From the NCBI RefSeq assembly GCF_024346075.1, contig NZ_JAGQEK010000004.1, forward strand, positions 1 to 38,093: DNA of 38,093 bases. Reading direction: 5' to 3'. Source of the stretch: Synechococcus sp. Cruz CV12-2-Slac-r (GTDB lineage Bacteria; Cyanobacteriota; Cyanobacteriia; PCC-6307; Cyanobiaceae). Positions within the stretch are counted from its first letter, which is position 1. Each line of letters starts with the position of its first letter. The notes beneath the pieces are model-generated. The model saw only the letters and a list, made by a program, of their open reading frames with translations. It was not told where the DNA came from and searched no databases. Shown here piece after piece: positions 16,263-24,587 of the stretch. The position numbers and the translations under genes were made by a program.

Positions 16263-17353
16263 GGGCTCACGGGCAACGACAAAACCAACAATGCACCACC
16301 ACTGCTGTTGTTGCGGGCGCGGATATGGCCCCCATGGGCTATTGCGATCTGTTGCACGATTGCTAAACCAAGGCCGCTGCCCACCCTTTTGGCACTGGCT
16401 CGGGATGGATCACCTCTATAAAATCGTTCAAACATATGTTGCAAATCCTCCGGGCTAAAACCATTGCCTTGGTCGCTAATTTCTATGCGCTGCCAACGAC
16501 CTTCAAGCTGAAGTTTAACGTTGATTTCGGTTTCATCTGGGCTGAAACGCAAGGCATTATCAAGCAGATTTAATAGGGCTCTGTGTAATAAAGTTTGATT
16601 ACCCATTACGGGGTGGGCATTGCTGCTTTCGAGCACAAGATCAATCTGATGCTGCTCTGCTAATGGAGCAATTGTTTGCCATGCTTTGCCAACTAAATCA
16701 CGAATATTTACTATTTTTATGCTGCTTTCAGTGTTATTTAGAGATGGATTGTCAAGTTTATTTAATTCCAATAGATCTGAAACTAAGCGCTGTAAACGAT
16801 CTAGTTCTCGCTGTAATCGCTCAATCTGAACCACCTGCTTTTTGTTGGGGTTTTGGGCAAGGGATTCGGTTACAAGCGATAGGGCAGTGAGTGGGGTGCG
16901 CAATTCGTGGGCTACATCGCTAATCCAGCGCTCCTGCTGTTGTTGTTGGGATTGCAAAGACTGGCAACTTTGCACAAAAACACCAATCCAACCCCCTGCG
17001 CCAGGGATTGCGAGGGCCTCCAAGGGCTCAGAACTGATGTTTTCCGGTTCAAGTGGAGTAGCGCTCACGGCGGTGGCATTCCAGCTAACTCTTTGGCTGC
17101 TGTTGCTGCGGCGTGCTTCAGCCACCGCAGCGTCTAATTGATGGCAGCGCACTACTTCTAGAAGGTAGCGATTTGACAGTATCGATGCGTTGGATAGATT
17201 TAAGAGGCGCCTTGCCCTACTGTTTATATGCTGCAAGCGGTTCCACGGATCCAAAACCAACAGCCCTTGAGGTGAATCCTCAAGCCAGCCGAGTAATTGT
17301 TCTGCATCCAAGCAATTGGGCTTGCGCCATAACTTTTTTAAACCAAATATCAT
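16259..17353 (-). CDS. phoR: PAS-containing histidine kinase, probably PhoR/SphS
   Basis: A 364-residue sensor kinase partnered with the regulator that precedes it (4-bp overlap). A PAS-like segment is at about residues 15-130 (GLLVLDPWNRLQHINSRARRL). HisKA has H149 in [17 protein letters not shown]. The ATPase domain has LLNLLDNALRF (N box), SDQGNGF (G1), the F-box FERFYRG, and GSGLGLAIVQQIAIAHGG (G2). Domain order and the partner suggest the phosphate sensor PhoR/SphS. Unlike typical members, I see no transmembrane helix: the N-terminus MIFGLKKLWRKPN is only weakly hydrophobic, so it may be soluble or peripherally bound. The identity as kinase is certain; the phosphate role is inferred. Confidence 0.65.
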   Translation of the reverse strand: MIFGLKKLWRKPNCLDAEQLLGWLEDSPQGLLVLDPWNRLQHINSRARRLLNLSNASILSNRYLLEVVRCHQLDAAVAEARRSNSSQRVSWNATAVSATPLEPENISSEPLEALAIPGAGGWIGVFVQSCQSLQSQQQQQERWISDVAHELRTPLTALSLVTESLAQNPNKKQVVQIERLQRELDRLQRLVSDLLELNKLDNPSLNNTESSIKIVNIRDLVGKAWQTIAPLAEQHQIDLVLESSNAHPVMGNQTLLHRALLNLLDNALRFSPDETEINVKLQLEGRWQRIEISDQGNGFSPEDLQHMFERFYRGDPSRASAKRVGSGLGLAIVQQIAIAHGGHIRARNNSSGGALLVLSLPVSP

Positions 17354-18075
17354 CCGAAACGATAACCAAAACCGCGTACAGTTAGTATAAATTCAGGAGC
17401 GCTCGGATTGGTTTCTAATTTCTCTCTTAGCCAGCGAATATGTACGTCTACAGTTTTACTATCACCCATAAAATCAATACCCCAAACTCGTTCTAATAAT
17501 TTATCGCGGCTCCAAACCCGCTTTGGATTTTGCATAAACATTTCAAGCAGGCGATACTCCTTGGGGGAAAGATTTACCTCCTTGCCGCCGCGGGTAACAC
17601 GACATTCCTCCGGATAGAGGGTGATGTCTTCATGGCGCAATACTTGCTTTTCGCCACTGTCGCCGTTGCTGCCGCTGCGGCGCAGCAAAGCGCGGCAACG
17701 GGCCACCAATTCCCGCATGCCAAACGGTTTAATTAAGTAATCATCCGCCCCCACCTCAAGCCCCACCACCTTGTCTGTTTCGGAATCGCGGGCGCTTACA
17801 ACCAAAATCGGTGTTGAGAAGCCCCGGCGACGCACATAGCGGCACACATCTAGGCCGCTAACTCCAGGCAGCATTAAATCGAGCAGCACTAAATCGAAGG
17901 GCAGCTGATCCGGGCTGCCCTTAAAACGCTCAAGGGCTCCATTGCCAGTGGCTACTGCATCCACCACAAACCCTTCATTAATCAGGGCTTCAGTAATGGT
18001 TTCGCGAATTGTTTCGTCGTCTTCCACCACAAGCAATCGGGCTGGATTGGTTTGGCTGGGGGAGCTCACCGCCAC
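17350..18075 (-). CDS. phoB: OmpR/PhoB-family response regulator, probably PhoB/SphR
   Basis: A 241-residue regulator. The receiver domain has the acidic pair D19-D20, phospho-acceptor D66 in LVLLDLMLP, S94 in VVSARD and K116 in YLIKPFG. The C-terminal winged helix (about 145-241) has NLSPKEYRLLEMFMQNP, the LERVWG turn, the recognition helix region SKTVDVHIRWLREKL and the wing VRGFGYRFG. Wording of these motifs resembles picocyanobacterial PhoB/SphR, which activates phosphate-starvation genes; I rate this as likely, not proven. The start is GTG at 18075, or possibly GTG at 18069. A direct repeat with an 11-bp period lies 20 bp upstream, a good candidate for autoregulation. It is the first gene of a four-gene operon. 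Confidence 0.65.
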   Translation of the reverse strand: MAVSSPSQTNPARLLVVEDDETIRETITEALINEGFVVDAVATGNGALERFKGSPDQLPFDLVLLDLMLPGVSGLDVCRYVRRRGFSTPILVVSARDSETDKVVGLEVGADDYLIKPFGMRELVARCRALLRRSGSNGDSGEKQVLRHEDITLYPEECRVTRGGKEVNLSPKEYRLLEMFMQNPKRVWSRDKLLERVWGIDFMGDSKTVDVHIRWLREKLETNPSAPEFILTVRGFGYRFG

Positions 18076-18094
18076 AAAGAAATTGCGTGATATT

Positions 18095-18112
18095 TCAAAC
18101 CTTAATCAAACT
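18095..18112 (-). promoter_or_regulatory. Pho-box-like direct repeat upstream of the response regulator
   Basis: On the plus strand TCAAACC (18095-18101) and TCAAACT (18106-18112) are separated by TTAA, giving an 11-bp period and an AT-rich 4-bp spacer. This is the layout recognised by tandem PhoB/OmpR-family dimers. It lies 20 bp upstream of the regulator's GTG, in the 57-bp gap behind the membrane-protein gene. The repeat is visible; its use as an operator is inferred. Confidence 0.45.
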
Positions 18113-18132
18113 CGGCTCATTTACTAGCCAGT

Positions 18133-18540
18133 TCAGAAAAACTGATCGAAGTTATCGAAATCCACCGCTTTAAAACTACCCTCTTCCACCTGCTTCATCA
18201 AGCGCTCTAGCTGCACCCAGAGGCCACCGCCAGTAAGGAGAGCAAGCAGCATTGATACCAGCATTGCCGCCCCTGCCGCAAAGCCAAACACCTGCAAGGC
18301 CCCTCCGATAAACAGGGTGATTCCAATCAGAGTTCCGGCAAAAGCTATGGAGGTTTCTGCATTGCCAAGGGGCAGCAGGGGTAAGCGATCTTGCTTCCAG
18401 GCCTCTAGGCGATTTTGGATCAGTTTTGCAAAAGTGAGGCCACAGAGCACGCCAATGGCTAGGCCAAAACCACTGAGCAGGAACGGCGGCTGTTGGATTA
18501 CCGCGTAAGGAAGATCAAATTCAATGCTGTCGTAGTCCAA
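18133..18540 (-). CDS. Small cyanobacterial membrane protein, unknown function
   Basis: A 135-residue protein that I do not recognise functionally. Predicted membrane segments lie at about residues 19-37 (PFLLSGFGLAIGVLCGLTFA), 63-80 and 84-105, with the basic loop between the first two (RLEAWKQDR) probably cytoplasmic. It ends in an acidic, Phe-rich tail (DFDNFDQFF). The start is TTG at 18540, as no ATG or GTG precedes the first membrane segment in frame. It begins 24 bp after the UbiB-family gene and ends 57 bp before the response-regulator gene, all on the minus strand. Confidence 0.65.
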   Translation of the reverse strand: MDYDSIEFDLPYAVIQQPPFLLSGFGLAIGVLCGLTFAKLIQNRLEAWKQDRLPLLPLGNAETSIAFAGTLIGITLFIGGALQVFGFAAGAAMLVSMLLALLTGGGLWVQLERLMKQVEEGSFKAVDFDNFDQFF

Positions 18541-18564
18541 TAGCCGCCTGAGTGGTGCTACAGG

Positions 18565-20187
18565 CTAGGAGCTCAACTTGGCCAGTAGGTCGCTGGCAAG
18601 CCGTTTAGGCCCAAAACGGCGCCGCAACAGTTTTGCCAAATTGCTGAGATCCTCCGTGTTGAGGCGTCCGTCCCGCACAAGAGTGAGCAGAAGCCTCTGG
18701 CGCAGATCATGGCCCTGGGGGCCAAGAATTAATCGCAATCCAGCACCCGCCACGGGTAGCAAATCGGTGGGGCTGCCGTCTTGACCCACAACATCAAGCA
18801 AGTTTTCTAATCTTTGAAGTTGTAATTTGCCTGCACTGTCAAATAAAATATCAAGCAATTTTCGCCTTAATTCTTCAGTATCGGCAGCGAGTAAACGTTT
18901 TGCAACGTAGGGATATGCAACCCTAATGATGCTGAAATCTGGATCTAATCTTAAAGCTAAACCTTCCTGACTCACCACTGCTCGAATTATTAAGGCAAAC
19001 CGAGCCGGCACCCTAAAAGGATAATCAAACATCAGCTCTGAAAAGCGATCGGTGATCGTTTTAAAATTAAAGCTGCCAACCGATTCGCCAAGTTGTCCGC
19101 CTAACACCTCTTCTAATGCAGGAAGAATTGGGCTTAAATCAGTATTTGGTTGCAAAAATCCCAGCCGCACAAAATCATGGCCAAGGGATAGGAAATCACG
19201 ATTAATTAAATGAACAACCGCATCGGTAAGGGTTAAGCGATCATCATTACTAAGCATATCCATCATGCCAAAGTCAACATATCCCAAACGGCCATTGCCA
19301 TCCTTGCCGCCAGGTAGCGCAAATAAATTGCCTGGATGAGGATCTGCATGGAAATAACCAAACTCTAAAAGTTGCCGCAACCCTGCAATTACCCCAGCTT
19401 TTACAAGGGTTGTGGGATCCAATTGATTTTCTTCAAGCACCGACCTTTCCTGCAACTTCACCCCTTCAAGCCAGGTGGTAGTAAGCACCTTTTGGCTACT
19501 TAACATTCGCTCAACTGCCGGTATAACTATACTTGGATCATCATCAAATAATGCCGCAAAGCGTTCTGCATTATCAGCTTCTAATTCATAATCTATTTCT
19601 CTAAACAGTGTATTGCCGAATTCATCAACTATTGCTGTTAAATCATCTCCTAAATTTAGGGGAAGAAAGGGGCCCGTAAATTGAGCCAGCAATCTAATTA
19701 CAGCTAGATCAAGCACTAACTTTGCGTGCAGCTTTGGCCTTTGCACTTTTACCGCTACCCAGCGCCCATCGTGCATCTGCGCTTTATAAACCTGGCCAAG
19801 GCTTGCTGCTGCAATTGGCTTACTTGGAAAAATAGCAAACAAATTGCTTGCTGGAGCACCTAACTGATGCTCGATAGTTGCAAGAGCTATATCGTGATCA
19901 AAGGAGGGAAGATCATCTTGCAAACGTGTTAATTGCTCTAACCAATCGCGATTAACTAAATCTGGACGAGTGGATAATGCCTGCCCTAATTTAATGAAAC
20001 AAGGCCCGAGATTAGTAAGAGTACTTAGTAGTAAGGCGCCGAGGCGCTTCTGCACCTGCGGATCCTTACTACTACCTTGGCTTAAAAGAGTGAGGCTTAA
20101 TCGGCCCAGTTGCCATAGCACCACCAGCAGGCGTCCCAGCAGTTGATGAAGGGGAACAGCAGGGCGCTTATAGATGGCCGAACTCAT
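18565..20187 (-). CDS. ABC1/UbiB (AarF)-family atypical kinase
   Basis: A 540-residue member of the UbiB protein kinase-like family. The hallmark KxGQ motif is in FIKLGQAL (K66), the alanine-rich loop replacing the P-loop is AAASLGQVYKA (about 126-136), and the ATP-site lysine is in WVAVKVQRP (K147). Catalytic residues appear in YFHADPHPGNLF and the metal-binding YVDFGMMD. Such proteins support isoprenoid quinone (plastoquinone, tocopherol) metabolism in photosynthetic organisms, usually as ATPases. Cyanobacteria carry several paralogues, so the exact role is open. No clear C-terminal membrane anchor is seen. ATG at 20187; divergent from the decarboxylase gene with 36 bp between starts. Confidence 0.9.
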   Translation of the reverse strand: MSSAIYKRPAVPLHQLLGRLLVVLWQLGRLSLTLLSQGSSKDPQVQKRLGALLLSTLTNLGPCFIKLGQALSTRPDLVNRDWLEQLTRLQDDLPSFDHDIALATIEHQLGAPASNLFAIFPSKPIAAASLGQVYKAQMHDGRWVAVKVQRPKLHAKLVLDLAVIRLLAQFTGPFLPLNLGDDLTAIVDEFGNTLFREIDYELEADNAERFAALFDDDPSIVIPAVERMLSSQKVLTTTWLEGVKLQERSVLEENQLDPTTLVKAGVIAGLRQLLEFGYFHADPHPGNLFALPGGKDGNGRLGYVDFGMMDMLSNDDRLTLTDAVVHLINRDFLSLGHDFVRLGFLQPNTDLSPILPALEEVLGGQLGESVGSFNFKTITDRFSELMFDYPFRVPARFALIIRAVVSQEGLALRLDPDFSIIRVAYPYVAKRLLAADTEELRRKLLDILFDSAGKLQLQRLENLLDVVGQDGSPTDLLPVAGAGLRLILGPQGHDLRQRLLLTLVRDGRLNTEDLSNLAKLLRRRFGPKRLASDLLAKLSS

Positions 20188-20223
20188 AACTAAACAAACT
20201 CTAGAAACTGAATCACTGATCTG

Positions 20224-21639
20224 GTGTGGAATCCATTAGCTGCTGCCCATAAGCCCTGGCCCTTAGAAGTTGCGCTTAGGCGAGAAGCTCGCCGCAAGGG
20301 GGTTTTTTTGCATCTACCAGCCCATGGCCGCGGCAGGGCTTGGCTTGGTAGTGGCGTGCAGCAACAGTTGCCCTGGCAGCTTGATTTACCTGAACTGCCA
20401 GAGCTTGGCGGGCCGTTGCTACGGGAGGGGGCGGTAGCTGCTTCCCAGCAACAGCTGGCCGCTTTTTTTGGCGTAAGCCAGAGCTGGTATGGGGTGAATG
20501 GCGCCAGCGGTTTATTGCAGGCAGCTTTGTTGGGGGCAGCCGCACCAGGGGCACGGGTTTTGTTGCCTCGCAACCATCACCGCAGCTTGTTGCACGGTTG
20601 TTTGCTTGGCAATTTGGAGCCACTTTTTTACGATGTGCCGTTTGATCCAGCCACTGGCTTAGCCCAACCCTTGCCGGCGCAATGGCTGGAACAAATCCTT
20701 GAAAAGGCCGGTTCTGTTGCTTTGCTGGTGCTTGTATCCCCCACCTATCAGGGCTTGGCTGCCGAGCTGGATTCTTTGGTGGCGATCGCCCATGGTGTTG
20801 GGCTGCCGGTGCTTGTAGATGAAGCCCATGGCGCCCATTTTAATTTCGCGGCCAGCCTGCCCCGGGGGGCTCTTGCCGCTGGCGCTGATCTGGTGGTGCA
20901 ATCGATCCACAAAACCCTTGGCAGTTTGGGGCAAACCGCGTTGCTTCATCTACAGGGTGAAAGGTTGCAAAGCCAGCAATTGGAGCGGGCCCTGCTCTGG
21001 TTTCAAAGCAGTAGCCCCAGTGCTTTGTTGCTGCTTTCAACAGAACAAGCGGTGGCTCGATACTCAGCGGTTGCTGGTGAGCGTCACTTGCAACGCTGCC
21101 TAAACCAAGCCTTAAGCCTTAGGGCTGCGCTGATAAAAAAAGGTATCCCCCTTGTGCAAAACCAAGACCCTTTGCGCTTTGTATTGCATTGCGCCCAGTG
21201 GGGCCTTAGCGGTAGTGCCGCAGACGACTACTTAATGCAAAGGGGGGTTGTAGCGGAATGCCCGGAAGCATTAACACTCACTTTTTGCCTTGGTTTGGCT
21301 CCCATCGCGCCACTGCGTCGGCGCCTCTGCCGCGAATTAGAGCGTTTGAAATATTGCCAGCAAAAAGTGCCATCTTTGCCACCGCTTGATCCCCCACCAT
21401 TTCCTCGCTTGGCTGGATTACAAGTGCCTCTTGCCGAGGCATGGCGCCTGCCTTCAATAACACTGCCTTTAGCTGAGGCGGCAGGGCGGATTGCAGCTGA
21501 AACCATCTGTCCGTATCCCCCTGGTATCGCTTTATTGCTGCCAGGGGAACAACTAGATCCAGCCCGCATTCAGTGGTTGCAACAACAGCAGTTGCTATGG
21601 GGGGGGCAGATCGCTGATACGGTTGAAGTTCTGGCTTGA
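20224..21639 (+). CDS. Orn/Lys/Arg decarboxylase-like PLP enzyme (fold type I)
   Basis: A 471-residue PLP enzyme of the Orn/Lys/Arg decarboxylase family. The Schiff-base lysine is K230 in VQSIHKTLGSLGQTA, and the PLP-ring Asp is D199 in VLVDEAHGAH. The early segment WYGVNGASGLLQAA (about 88-101) forms the phosphate-binding region, and RNHHRSLLHG is a family hallmark. The length fits the shorter cyanobacterial group rather than the 700-residue biodegradative enzymes. Substrate (lysine, ornithine or arginine) cannot be fixed from sequence alone. The start is GTG at 20224. cbiT begins 5 bp after its stop. Confidence 0.88.
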   Translation: MWNPLAAAHKPWPLEVALRREARRKGVFLHLPAHGRGRAWLGSGVQQQLPWQLDLPELPELGGPLLREGAVAASQQQLAAFFGVSQSWYGVNGASGLLQAALLGAAAPGARVLLPRNHHRSLLHGCLLGNLEPLFYDVPFDPATGLAQPLPAQWLEQILEKAGSVALLVLVSPTYQGLAAELDSLVAIAHGVGLPVLVDEAHGAHFNFAASLPRGALAAGADLVVQSIHKTLGSLGQTALLHLQGERLQSQQLERALLWFQSSSPSALLLLSTEQAVARYSAVAGERHLQRCLNQALSLRAALIKKGIPLVQNQDPLRFVLHCAQWGLSGSAADDYLMQRGVVAECPEALTLTFCLGLAPIAPLRRRLCRELERLKYCQQKVPSLPPLDPPPFPRLAGLQVPLAEAWRLPSITLPLAEAAGRIAAETICPYPPGIALLLPGEQLDPARIQWLQQQQLLWGGQIADTVEVLA

Positions 21640-21644
21640 TTTAG

Positions 21645-22256
21645 GTGTCGGTCCAGGCCCCCTATCAATGGGATTTCGTTACCCCGGGGATACCAGATGG
21701 AGCCTTTGAGGCTGCCCCTGGCTTTAGCCCCACGCCCATGGAACAACGGGTGATGCTGCTGGCCCATTTGCGGCCACGGCCCGATTCAGTGGTTTGGGAT
21801 GTGGGGGGCGGAACCGGCGCTCTTGCCCTTGAAATCGCCCGTTTGTTACCCATGGGCAGGGTGCAAGCGTTAGAACGCGATCCGGAGGCTGTGGAGTTGC
21901 TTGAGCGCAACCGGGCCCGTTTTGGGATCAAGAATCTGGAGGTGTTGCAAGGGCAAGCACCGGGTGATCTCCATAGGCTTGCCCCTAATCCAGATCGAGT
22001 GCTGCTGGAGGTGGGTCGCCCCCTTGGAGATGTGCTGAGGGCGGTGTGGGATTGCCTTGCTTTGAGGGGGCGTCTAGTGATAAGCACCTCAAGTTTGGAG
22101 GGATTGGTTGATGCCACCGACCATCTTGGCCAGCTTGCAGCCACAGATCTTCAGGTGGTGCAAGCAACGGTGCACCGCATGCAACGCCGGGGCGATCAAA
22201 CCCGCTTGGGGGCGGCAGAACCCCTCTTTTTAATCGCAGCGGAGCGCCATCAATGA
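21645..22256 (+). CDS. cbiT: Precorrin-6B/cobalt-precorrin C15-methyltransferase (decarboxylating), CbiT
   Basis: A 203-residue SAM-dependent methyltransferase. The SAM-binding motif I is VVWDVGGGTGALALEIA (about 49-65), followed by ALERDPEAVELLERN. The segment PGIPDGAF (14-21) near the N-terminus is characteristic of CbiT/CobL C-terminal domains, which methylate C15 and decarboxylate the C12 acetate of the corrin precursor in cobalamin (pseudocobalamin) synthesis. The start is GTG at 21645, 5 bp after the decarboxylase stop. No other cobalamin genes are nearby, which is usual because the pathway genes are dispersed in picocyanobacteria. Confidence 0.88.
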   Translation: MSVQAPYQWDFVTPGIPDGAFEAAPGFSPTPMEQRVMLLAHLRPRPDSVVWDVGGGTGALALEIARLLPMGRVQALERDPEAVELLERNRARFGIKNLEVLQGQAPGDLHRLAPNPDRVLLEVGRPLGDVLRAVWDCLALRGRLVISTSSLEGLVDATDHLGQLAATDLQVVQATVHRMQRRGDQTRLGAAEPLFLIAAERHQ

Positions 22257-22298
22257 GCTTGCTTGGCAGCAGGATATGAAATTGCCTGGAATGAAAAT

Positions 22299-23093
22299 AT
22301 GAATAGGTGGTTGAGCGGCTTGGCGGCGGCAATTTTCGCCTTAATTATTATTTGGCTTGGTGGATGGTGGTTCACCCTCAGCCTTGGGGTAATTGTTCAT
22401 CTTGCTCTTTTAGAATTTTTTCGATTAGCTCAATTTAAAGGAATTAGGCCAGCAACAAAAACCACCTTGGTGGTGTGCCAACTTTTGCTGATTACCACCC
22501 AGTTATTTCAAGCCAGCCCCCTTACGGCAGCTGTGTTGCCGTTGGCGGGTACGGTTATTTGTGGTTGGTTGTTGTTGCAACCAGTAACCGGCAGTATTTC
22601 CGATATCGCGGCTTCGATCTTTGGTCTTTTTTATCTTGGCTTTCTGCCAAGCCATTGGGTGCGCTTAAGGGCAGCTCCTGATGGTTTGGCGATCACCCTG
22701 TTGGCTTTTGTATTGATCTGGGCGGCAGATTGTGGTTCATATCTCTGGGGTAGCCGCTACGGCCGCACGATGCTTTCTGAGATATCTCCTAAGAAAACTG
22801 TTGAAGGTGCCCTGGCGGGTTTAATCGCCTGCGTTGTTTGCGGCGCCATCGGCGGGGTGCTGCTCGGTTGGAATTGGGGCTGGGCTCTTGGGGCGGTATT
22901 GGGCGCGTTGGTGGCCCTTTTCGCTTTGGTGGGTGATCTCACTGAATCGATGATGAAACGGGATGCGGGTGTAAAAGATTCCGGCGCCTTAATTCCAGGC
23001 CATGGAGGAATCTTAGATCGGGTTGATAGTTATTTATTTACGCCGGCGGTTGTTTTTTATTTTGTTACTTTAATTCAGCCGATTTCACGCTAA
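22299..23093 (+). CDS. cdsA: Phosphatidate cytidylyltransferase
   Basis: Makes CDP-diacylglycerol from CTP and phosphatidate for phosphatidylglycerol synthesis. The protein has 264 residues from ATG at 22299, with about seven or eight hydrophobic segments. The C-terminal CDS signature is complete: SMMKRDAGVKDSGALIPGHG followed by GILDRVD. A longer reading from TTG at 22263 adds 12 polar residues and is less likely. It lies 42 bp after cbiT, probably in one operon. Its last 29 bp overlap the convergent DUF2993 gene. Confidence 0.93.
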   Translation: MNRWLSGLAAAIFALIIIWLGGWWFTLSLGVIVHLALLEFFRLAQFKGIRPATKTTLVVCQLLLITTQLFQASPLTAAVLPLAGTVICGWLLLQPVTGSISDIAASIFGLFYLGFLPSHWVRLRAAPDGLAITLLAFVLIWAADCGSYLWGSRYGRTMLSEISPKKTVEGALAGLIACVVCGAIGGVLLGWNWGWALGAVLGALVALFALVGDLTESMMKRDAGVKDSGALIPGHGGILDRVDSYLFTPAVVFYFVTLIQPISR

Positions 23094-23691
23094 CAATTGA
23101 GCTGCCAGATAAGGTTAAATGTTGCTGATTAATTGATAGCTCCTCAAGCCTAATTGCGGAATCGAGAGGCACCTGAATCGCTTTGCTGTTTGCTGCAGTT
23201 ATTGGCGTTAGCCAGAGTTCACCATCTATAACTTCTAAACCGCAATTAATGAATTCGCCCTGGCTGCTATATAAGGTGAGTTTGTTTTCACTGATTTCGT
23301 AGCTTTTTAATTTTGAATTACCAAATAAAAGTATTGCTAGGTTGTTGCTGAAACTTAGCCAATGGGGATTAGCAAGGGATTTGCAAAGGCCTTCACCGCT
23401 AAATTCCACCTTGCCATGAATGCGAAAACGCTTATTTAGCTTTAGATCTTTTCCTTTTAGTAGTTGTGTTAAATCAAAACTGATAGGTTCACTTTGAAGC
23501 TCCACCGTTGCGATGGCTAAAGATTGAAATACCACCCCCTTTGCTTCTAGTTTTGCCCCTTCAAGGTTGCCCCCAAGCATGGCTAAAGCAGAACCCTCTA
23601 ATTGCAGGTTTAGATGTTGTAATTCATCGCAAACGCTATACAACCAAAGGCGTACACCTTGGCTGATCAAATTCAAGAGGGGTCCGCTCAT
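23065..23691 (-). CDS. DUF2993 (LmeA-like) family protein
   Basis: A 208-residue protein with the features of the DUF2993 family common in cyanobacteria and actinobacteria: an N-terminal helix, repeated amphipathic strands (LNLQLEGSALAMLGGNLEGA, VELQSEPISFDL) and the strand IHGKVEFSGEGL. Some actinobacterial members act in lipoglycan maturation; the cyanobacterial role is unknown. I see no clear cleavable signal peptide, although residues 3-20 are moderately hydrophobic. ATG at 23691 overlaps the alpha/beta hydrolase stop by 4 bp, so the two are translationally coupled. Confidence 0.75.
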   Translation of the reverse strand: MSGPLLNLISQGVRLWLYSVCDELQHLNLQLEGSALAMLGGNLEGAKLEAKGVVFQSLAIATVELQSEPISFDLTQLLKGKDLKLNKRFRIHGKVEFSGEGLCKSLANPHWLSFSNNLAILLFGNSKLKSYEISENKLTLYSSQGEFINCGLEVIDGELWLTPITAANSKAIQVPLDSAIRLEELSINQQHLTLSGSSIVSVKSAELK

Positions 23692-24587
23692 GCGGGTGTT
23701 TTAGGCTGAGAATTTAGCCAATGGGCTATCACCTTTTCGGGTTGATCGAGGTGGGGTAGGTGTCCGCAATTTTGCAATTCTGTGCAGCAATCCCCAAGCA
23801 GCGCTGCTGCTGCAAGACGCAATGGCGGCCTCAAAATGCGATCATTTGCGCCCCACAACACTGTTAAGGGGGTAGCTGGTAATGGAGCGCCAACTCCTGC
23901 AAAACCACCACTTCGGGCAAAGCAAGCAAGGGCATGGGCCCAGCCTGGGCTTTGTAAATGCAGGCTGGCAATTTCCTCTTCGGCTGCCCCTACGCTTGAT
24001 TTCGGATCAGCAAATGCTTGGCGGCAAAGCCCTTTGCGCACTGCTGCTAAGCCGAGGAAAGCAACACCAAGTTTGTCTAGTAATGGGGGCAATGGCATTG
24101 CTTTCCCGGTTAATCCAGCTGGTGCCAGTAACAATATTTGCTGCAGTTTTTTGGGGTTGGCCTGCTCCAATTCTCTCGCTAAAACAATTGCAACCGCTCC
24201 GCCCATCGAGGCACCGATTAAGCCGAGGGGTGCAGAGGGATTTTCTGCATTAATTACAGCCGTAAGTGCTAACAAGTGCTCGATCACCAGCTGGGGCCCG
24301 TAAGCGGCAGCGATTGGGCGCGGACAAAAGCCAAATCCGCAAAGATCAGGAATCCAAAGTTGATAGTTACTTGCTAAAAGAGGAGCAATACGGCGAAATT
24401 CTAAAAAAGAACTATCAAATCCATGCAACATTAATAAAGGCGTGCCTTCCCCTAACACCGCTACTGGCCAATTCAAATTTGCTAAAGCGCCCCCGAGATT
24501 TAGCTGCAACCAGCGAACATTTGCAGCTAGGGCCCTGGCTTGTGGATCAATCAGCTGCTGGGCAGCAGCGCTTAGCGGGTTAGGCAT
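23688..24587 (-). CDS. Alpha/beta-fold hydrolase
   Basis: A 299-residue alpha/beta hydrolase. The oxyanion-hole motif is LLMLHGFDSS (about 51-60), the nucleophile elbow GASMGG has S127, the acid is D249 in LWGANDRIL, and the catalytic His is probably H276 in NCGHLPHLDQPE. The substrate is unknown; similar cyanobacterial proteins are often annotated as haloalkane dehalogenase- or esterase-like without evidence. ATG at 24587. It overlaps the upstream GldA-like gene by 16 bp and the downstream DUF2993 gene by 4 bp, so these three form one operon. Confidence 0.85.
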   Translation of the reverse strand: MPNPLSAAAQQLIDPQARALAANVRWLQLNLGGALANLNWPVAVLGEGTPLLMLHGFDSSFLEFRRIAPLLASNYQLWIPDLCGFGFCPRPIAAAYGPQLVIEHLLALTAVINAENPSAPLGLIGASMGGAVAIVLARELEQANPKKLQQILLLAPAGLTGKAMPLPPLLDKLGVAFLGLAAVRKGLCRQAFADPKSSVGAAEEEIASLHLQSPGWAHALACFARSGGFAGVGAPLPATPLTVLWGANDRILRPPLRLAAAALLGDCCTELQNCGHLPHLDQPEKVIAHWLNSQPKTPA

